This document shows, one piece after another, positions 25,801 through 34,800 of a stretch of DNA of 64,000 nt (its first letter is position 1; the number at the start of each line of letters is the position of its first letter). Source of the stretch: Eopsaltria australis (lineage: Eukaryota; Chordata; Aves; Passeriformes; Petroicidae); the NCBI GenBank assembly GCA_034509425.1, contig JAVTVJ010000296.1, positions 2,867,818 through 2,931,817 on the forward strand, in the 5' to 3' direction. The notes beneath the pieces were generated by a model. The model had not been told where the DNA came from and searched no databases. It saw only the letters and a program-made list of their open reading frames with translations. The translations under genes were made by a program, and so were the position numbers.

Positions 25801-28800
25801 CCCAGCTGTATCCACCACTCTCCATTACAGCTGGGCTGTAATTTTCTGCCTGTCAGAGGAAATGCTCTCATTTCTTTCTTTATTTAACAAACAGGTACCC
25901 CTTGTTACGTGGATTCCGAGGGAATCGTGCGGATGCTGAACCGAGGGCTTGGGAACACTTGGGTTCCAGTGTGCAACACCAGAGAGCATTGCAAAGGGAA
26001 ATATGATCATTATTGGGTCGTTGGCATCCATGAAAATCCCCAGCAGCTCAGGTCAGATAATTCACAAGGAAACTCTTTGTTTGTCTTGGTTTTCAATCCC
26101 AGAGATTCCCTTTTCAGTCCATTTCTACAGAGAGAAACTGCAAACTTCAGCTGGTGCTGAAACAGGTGCCTGGTAAATATGCACAGCAAATGGTAACTCC
26201 CCAAAGATAATTCTGCATGGAGGATTCATTATTAAACTGGTTTTGAGTAACTCATTAGAGTTTTATAATTTGTAGCTGATTAATTGTGTCTTTTGCCTTG
26301 GCTCAGAGGTGTGTATGCACTTTATTGACACATTCATAAAACTGCATTTTGCTAGAGAAACTTTCTGGAGTTATGGTGGCTGTTAGAAATCTCCTTCTGC
26401 TTTTGATGGTTTTGGTTGGTTTTTCTTTTTTTTCCCCAAGTTTTCAGGGTTCTTGGTATCTTTTCTCCCCTCTATATTTTCCCATTTTTAGCCTTTGAAA
26501 AGAATCCTGTAACTAATCTTCATAATCAGATATAGATAAATCAGAGCTGTTATTATATTAATATTTCAACTGTGGCCTTGAAGAACTATTTTGGATGTAA
26601 AATTGCTCAAATATTTAGCTGAAAGTTAACCATCTGTTTATAAAATGTTACATTGTGTGTCTAAATAACTGTTTCTCTTTAGTGTGACATGCACACTGCA
26701 CATTTTGTTGCTAAGCTTAGTTTGTAGCTCTTTTTATTCAGTGGTCTGTGTCCTTTTCCTGCCAGGGCAGAATCCATTCAGCTCTCATATTTTAATGAAA
26801 ATTAGACTCTCTTGCTTTACAAATCATGCACAATTGTAGAGGTTGGTGGGAGACTGTGTTTTATTTAAACTTATGTGGCACTCTTCATAATGCTCTGCTT
26901 TTTGGAAATAAAGGAAATAATTTGGCATCTCTGTTAAATGTCACTTCCCTGCCTGTTTCTCCCTCCAAATAATTATGTTGGCCTCCAGAAAACTCACCAA
27001 AAATGTGCAGGACACATCACACTGATAAGATGGTCAACTGTGGGTCTCTCATCCTGAATTTTTCCTTCTACTCCAAGAGAGAGAGTTCTTCTCTCTGAAT
27101 TGCAAAGAACATTTTACTCAAAGCCAGCAGCATAATGAAGATAAGGAGGGGGAGGGCTGTTGTAGAAACACCACATGCCTTAATTAAGAGATAGCCAGAA
27201 CACTAATGCTTCCTGTTCTTTTTTTTCCAAGTCTCTGAAACAGCAGCTTAGAAGCCCAGATGTTTTTGTCAGTGCTGCATTGGTGCTGCAGGAAGCACAG
27301 CTCTTCCCCAATCAATGATTTGCTTAAGTGATTGTTACCAGAAACTGCTCCTTTAAATATAATGAAACAATAAGTCCACACCTTCAGTTGTTCAGTGGTT
27401 TCTGATTTTAATATATTGCATTTACTCTTTGTAACAGCTGTAAAATCAAACTTTATGTGAGATGAAGATCAGAGTGTGTTACGTGCCACATTTGGAGTTC
27501 AAAGTGTGAACAAGAGCAGCGTGTGCCTTGCTGGTTTTGAAATCTTTTCTTGCTTGCCATGTAAAGACAACCCTTTATCATGCAATCTTACACATTGCTG
27601 TATTTCAGCCAGTCATTTGATTACTCCTTTCTAGAGAACAAATCCTCTTAAAGTGTCTTGCTGCTTAGGGCACATGGTTTAGATGTGGAACATGTGGTGA
27701 CTGTGGGTATGTTTTGTTTCCTGTGCACAGGTGCATTCCTTGTAAAGGAGCTCGCTTCCCTCCCACCCTGCCACGACCTGCTGTAGCAATTCTGCCTTTT
27801 AAACTTCCTTATTGTCAAGTTGCAACAGAGAAGGGACAGATGGAGGTATGGAATGGAGTGGAGCCCACAGCTGGGAGGCTCAGGTGTCCCTGTAGTGGGG
27901 ATTGTACAAAACTCCTATTAATCACCTCTGCTGTGAAAGAGAACAGTGCAAACCCTGGGCAAAACACGTGGCCAAGGGGTTGTTTGGGTTCAGTGTTTTG
28001 TGCAGCTTTTCTGGTTTGGTTCACAACTGTTTCTAGGTGAACACAAAATAAAACTGGCAGAGCTGATGCAAAGTTGTATTTACACATTATTTGTTTCTGA
28101 CCTGTAAAGTCTTTCTCACTCTCATTTTTTTAATGATACCAGATTTTGGGGTCCCAGTCAAGACACCCTTGAAAATGTCTGGTTTTTACTATTTTAGGCA
28201 TAACAAAATTTTTGAAAGAGGTATTAAGTATTCAAATTCATAATCACTGAAAACACAGGTCTTCTGGCTTGGCTTATTTAAAGGCTGGTTGAAGCAAGAT
28301 GTGCCTGTGGACAACTTCTAGAAAAGTAACTGCATTTATTCTTCGGTTTTTTTTTTTTGTTTAAGTATTTCCAACTTGTGATGCTCAGCTGTAATGCACA
28401 AAAGAGAACTGAACATAAAATTCTAACCTCAGCCTTTGAACAGTTCAATGCTGTTTGAAATTTATTCTCTTTGATAGAAGTGTAGATTCAATAGTAAACA
28501 CACTGTCATTTTTAATGAATTCTCCTTCATTTGGTTAAGTCCTTTGTTCTTTATCTGATAGAGTATGTTTGCCATTCCTCCCTCCAGCCAAAATAATGGG
28601 AGGAGAATTCCAGGAAGTGTTAATTTGGCTTGAGGCAATAAGTGTAGGTAAAGAAAAGTTATTCTAATGCATCTGATGAAAACATACTGGTTTTGAATAA
28701 GTTTGTAATTATTTTGAACAAGGCCAGCCTGGTCTAATAACCATACTTGCATTTTATTTTCTGTTTATGTGTCCCTCAGGTAAACTATGTTTACTGGAAC

Positions 28801-31800
28801 ACTTCCAGTTTGCTGTGGGACAGCAGATAAAATAATCAACTTTTTCTAGAATTCTCCATCCTGATAGTATATTGGTGAGCATGTAGGTCTCATCCTGCTG
28901 CAAGCCTGTTACATGAATGGAATTCAAAATATATGGCAACTGTTTGGATCGGTTTGTATAAGTGTGGTTGTTATCCATCTTTTCCTTGGTAGGCATTGAC
29001 TTTGAGGAGAATTGTCTACCCCTCACCCTCTTTATCAGAGGAAAGGAATATTTAAGAATAAATTGATAACATACACTGTAAATCATTAGGCATTATGTTA
29101 TGGACTGATTATTCCCCACTCTGAAAACACTCATCCTTCTCCCTTTTTTTCAGGAGCAGTACTGGCGTTCTGTTGTATTTCACAACCACATGGATTACTT
29201 GTCAAAAAATGGCTATGAATTTGATGAAAGTGCTAAAAATCAGGCAGTGAAAGAACAGCAGGAACTTTTAATGAAGCTGTTTGCTGTAAGTACAAATGCA
29301 TAATAGAAAGAATCCCTGAGACTGGAGGTGCTAAAGGCCAGATTGGACAGGGCTTGGAGGAATCTGGGATAGTGAAAGGTGTCCCTGTCTAGAGCAGGGG
29401 ATGGAATGGGATGGGATTTAAGATCCTTCCAACCCAAACCATTTTATGATTCTGTGATTAATTGTAGATGGCATTTGATGTAAATGCTGATGTGATTCCT
29501 CTTATTAGGAGTCTGGCTCATGCTTGGCAATCCAGCTAGTTCAGACTGATAAAAGGTGGGCTGCAGTTAATCGTGTTTATCAGTGTGAAGGGTGGGGGGG
29601 AAGAAGGAAATAAAAAAGCTTTGTCTTTGACCTGTAGCTCATGGCTGTTAGTGGCTTCTCTATTCATTCACTCCACCAAAGCCATGACATTCTACTCCTG
29701 GAGTCTTGAGGGAGGAGTGGAATTGAGGTGTGTGACTCCCCAGGCTTCTTCCCTTGCAGCTTTCCTGCAAGCTGGAGCGCGAGTTCCGCTGCGTGGAGCT
29801 CGCTGACCTCATGACCCAAAATGTGGTGAATTTGGCCATCAAATACGCCTCCCGCTCCCGCAGGCTGAACTTAGCCCAGCGCCTCAGTGAGCTGGCTGTG
29901 GAAAAAGCCTCTGAGCTGGCAGCAGCACAGGAGGATGAGGAGGAGGAAGAGGATTTCCAACAGCACTCGAACGCTGGGTAACGCAAGTTTCCATGGCTGA
30001 AAAGCTGGGGTGGTTTTTACTCCTCTGTTAATGTTTTGATGCTCTGTCAATGTTTTGATTCACTTCTCTAGCCCACAGTTTGCAGGGTGTTTGTGGTGAA
30101 GTGACAGGTGATGGTTTGTGCTGCTCTGCTTGTAAATGATGCTTGTGAAATGGCACATCCTTGTTGGTGTCCTGTGAGGACTCGTTAGTCCCAGGATACC
30201 GACACAGAGGGAAATATCTCCACTCCTCACTTCCTGCGTGCCTGTGTCCAGCAGCCTCAGAGCCAAAGCAGGCTCAATCCTAAGTTGCTCTGACTGGAAT
30301 TTTTTCTTCTCACCTTTCCCTACCTTTGCTTATTTGACTCCAACTGAATTTTTTTTCTCTTTGTCTCAGTCTCTCAATCTTGATTCATTCTACACCTGTC
30401 TTAAAATCTTGTTTTTCTTCACCCATCCCTTTTTTTCAATATCCTATCTCATTTTATTTTATTTAGTCTTATTCCCTCCTAACTATTGCCAGCTCTTCAA
30501 AGCTATAGGATGTACTACAGGTTGGCTCTGCATTCTTTTTCTCTCTGTATCTGTTCTAAAACCCTTTCCTCTCCTACCTGCATCAAACATGATGAGGCAA
30601 AAAGTGTGTGTGTGTGTTTTGGTGGGGTTTTTAAAATTGTTGTGGAGTTGCTTTTTAGCATATTTAAATTTATAATAACATTATATATTTATATTCATTT
30701 ATGTCATATTCTTGGAAGCAAGGTCTTCCTATGGAAATTTTATGTATGAAGTTTGGAACTTATTTTTAAGCAAGAGGAAGTAAAAAGTCCCAGAACTTAT
30801 CTCTAGCCTTTCCCTTATTCTTCTGTGTGAAATTGCACAGTCAAAACTCATTTCTAAATGTTTTGGCTTGTTTTTCTGGATTATGTGGGGAAGCTGTAAT
30901 CCCATGGCTGCAACTTCAACCACTCTGAGGGTTAAAATCCATCACAAACATTATGTTGTTCTTAGTGCCAGAGTAATCTAATACTGATGGTTTTGGTTGA
31001 AAATAATTAGCCTTTTGTTTATGTATATTATACAGGTTTTAGTAATTGACAAATTTTAGGAGGAAAATGCAAGAATTGTACATCCTACTGCACTGGGAAT
31101 TTAGAGAATAATCAGATTTAATGTTAAAACTTGATGCCTTCAGTAGGAAATTATATATCCATGTTATCACCTGTGTGTATATTCATGGATGCAGAAAAGT
31201 AAAGGTATATGTGTTTAAATGGAGATTACAGAAGGTCTTTAATATTTGCATTTATATTTGTTACAAAGTGTTCTGGTAATAAAGTTATGGAGTGGTTAAT
31301 GAAGCTTTAATCATCACAGTTTAATCAAGGTATAATGTACATGAATGCCAAATGTTATTGTTCTTATTGCCTAAATTAGGTAAGTGAGCTTGCTATCTGC
31401 TGTTTCAGTTTTCCTTCTGAATTTGGTGACCACTTCCTCTCTGCTGAATTCCTTCCTTTCAGCTACAGCAGCTCTGCCACAGCCTGGAGTCAGCTGCCAG
31501 GCAGGAATGTTCAGCAGGAGCAACAAGTGGAAGATGCTGAAGAAACTGAGGACTGTGAGGAAGCAGAAGAAACCCCAGAAGTGCATGAAGAGAGTAAGAA
31601 AAACATATTCTGTGAATAGACTGGAAGTTATCCAGAGAACTTTTGCAGACTTCATAAGGAATGAAGTGGCTCCATATTCCAGTTTGTGCCAGCAGAGAAA
31701 CAAGTTCACAGTGTGTCCTCTGTGTGTGCTTTGAACTCAGTGTCCATTAGAGGGGCCCTGGGGGACTTTTTCCCATTGCCTGACTTTATTCCTACAGGAC

Positions 31801-34800
31801 TGGCTCACCTTCTAATCAATTCCTTTGGTTTCAGCTCCAATCTTGCAGGAGATGGATGGATAGATGAGCAGTTTGCTGGGCACACTTTGAGGAATAAGCT
31901 TGAGGTTTAGGAAATAGATACACAACTCTAAATCTAGGTAGAGGTGACAGATGGTTTTGTAAAAGTGTTTGTACTGTTTGAAAATGAAAAGTCATGCTTT
32001 AAAATGTAGATAATTTTACTGTAATCATGGAGTCCCAGAATGGTTTGGATTGGAAGGGACCTTAAAGATCATCCAGTTGCAGCCCTGCTGCCAAGGGTAG
32101 GAACACCTTTCATTAGACCAGGTGGCTCCAAGCCCCATCCTCCCTTACTTCTGTGTTTGGTTTGGGTTTTTTTTTTTAATAATCTATGCTACAATATTTT
32201 ATTGCACTTAAATATGTATTCCTTTCTTTTTTCAGAAGAGCCAAATCCTTTCTCCAAAGGTGTCACATCAGTAGAGGTGACTACTCCAAAGCCTGGTGAG
32301 TAAATCATTTATTCCAGGATAAAAGGATGACACTTTTGTCATTCTTCACAATATCTGCTCCTGATTTTTATTCTCTGTTCTCCCATTACTACTTAAATTT
32401 AATGCATAACAGTGTTGTCGTTGATAAAACCACAGAATCATGGGATGGCTTGGCTTGGAAGGGACCTTAAAGCTCATCCCATTCCAACTCCCTGATGGGC
32501 AGGGACACCTTCCACTATCCCAGGTTGCTCCAAGCCCTGTCCAGCCTGGCCTGGTCACACTGATTGTTGCTCTCACATTTTTAAGAGGTTCCCTTTTCCT
32601 GTCTTCATTACCTGATGATGTTCCATCACACTGCTCTGATTGTCTTAGCTGTTCAAATGCTGAACCAGTGCCTGCCTGGCTGTGCCATGAAGGCATTCTC
32701 TGGGACGAGGGAGAAATGAGAACAGTGACCAATGGATTGGTTTCACTACTCACAGGCACATTTATTATTATTGCAAGGCGGAGTGAGTAATCCTGCTGTA
32801 GAACTGTGAGTGTGGGCAGGCAGGGGCAGAATGTGACCTCCAGCAACCTGCCAACCCTTGAGCAAGAATAATAGGAGTGGAAACGGATTTGGGAGTGGAG
32901 GAAGTACTGAGTCTTCCTCTGGGTTTGTGTTTTAAACTGTTGGTCCTGTGTGGCATTTCTGATAACTAAGAATAGCTGAGCACGTACAGCATAACCTTCA
33001 TGGGGTTATTAAAGTCTTTCTACTCATCTAAAATGTGCACATTGCTTCAAAGATTTGGATATATGTGTGAGTGCACACATTTTTACATTCTTTCTTCTCT
33101 CCTCTGAAGCAGCTCTGGTTGCATCCAGCAGCCGAGGACGAGTGAATCCATTTAAGGTAAGAATTTTGCAGCTGGGTCGATTGCAATGCCCTGAAAAATC
33201 ACAACAGATTCTGTCTGGAGTTTCCAATATAACAGATACCTTGGAGGGGAACATGACAGAAAATAAATAAAACACCTATTTATTTGTTTTGCTAGGTATC
33301 ATCCAGCAAAAAGGACCCAGTGGTCCCCTCAGCAAATGTTTTAGACAATATGACCAAATACTCAAAGAAAACATCTTCGTCTGGCAGCCGAGCTGTAAAC
33401 AAGCAGAACCCTCCAGTTATAAAGCCTCTGACTCCCAAACCCAAGACCAAGCAGGTAATGTTTGTAGCCTTTCTTGCATTATTTCAGTGAGGAAAAAACA
33501 AATAATTGAATTTTACCAGCTTTTACCAAGTATAAAACCCTGTGAGTGAAGCAGCTTAGATGGCTGAATTCATTTAAGCGTAGTGCAAAAACTGTGACAG
33601 CAGGAAAAAATATCAGTTGTAGAAATTACTTTCTCTACTGAGCCTTGTGCTTTTATTTTAAATAGTGTAAACACTGCTGTGCTGGAATTGGATGGATTAG
33701 ATGCTCTATTAATGCAAGTGATTATTGTGTCTTTAGGAAAGGCTTGGAGTCTGTTAGGCTGCATGGTACATGTCTGAGAGTGAGATGTTTTTACCTTCTT
33801 CTTCTCAATTTCTGTAGGCTTTAGCAGCCTCCTTCTTCAAGCCTCGCACACCCACAACTAATCCTGGTGAAAAAACAGTGGAAGAAGGAGAAGAAAAAGC
33901 AGGAAATGAGTCCCAAGAAGCTAAAGTCACTGCACAGGAAAACACTGAAAACAGAAGGTGAGAGACACTTGTATCTCAATGCCATATTCCAATTTTGATA
34001 GAAATGCAAGTTCAAAACCTATTTAATTCCTGAAGATGTTGCACTGGTCAGAGAAATATAACATGAGGATTAAAGTTTAGCTCACAAGTTCACACATTTG
34101 TGAACCCACTTCAGAAACGTGGGAGTGAGTAATAAATGAGCAATTCAAATGATAATTTTGGGGCTCTAAGCAACAATTTTTGCCTTGATACTACTTGTAA
34201 TGACCTTTGATAAATTAAAACCATGCTGCTGTGTCAGTTCAGTATTGGAAATACTGAAAGTTTAAACATCTCTAGAAAATCTCAAAGTCTCAAAGCTAAG
34301 GGTCTTACATGAAAGAGTAAAAGCTTTATTTTAGTGGGTTTTTTAAAAGAGAAGGTCAACAAAAACCTGAATCACCTGAGGAGCTCATCTCTTCCTAGCT
34401 AAGGCTCCAATCTGTCTTGTTCCTGGGCAGCAGATGTATTTCCTATCTATCCCAATCTTCATGAAACCTACATTATAACAATCATGTTTCACTTAGGCTT
34501 CATTTAACTGAGGAAGATGAAGGTAATTATTACCCATTTGGCCTGGCATTCTTTTCATTAACCTTTACAGATGATGTTCTACAACAAGTGGCAAGGAGAG
34601 CTGTGAGAAGGATGAGCTGAGTCATGCTAATGAATGAGCTCTATTTTTAGGTTGATGGGGCCCTGTCAGAAAGGAAGAGACCCATTATGCTTTGTCATTC
34701 TAAAACTGGAATGTGAATCTCCATTTATACATCACAGTTTTAATAGAAATGCTTGGCTTAGTCTTGCCTTGCCAGCGTGTTCTCTGAGCATCCTGCAGTG

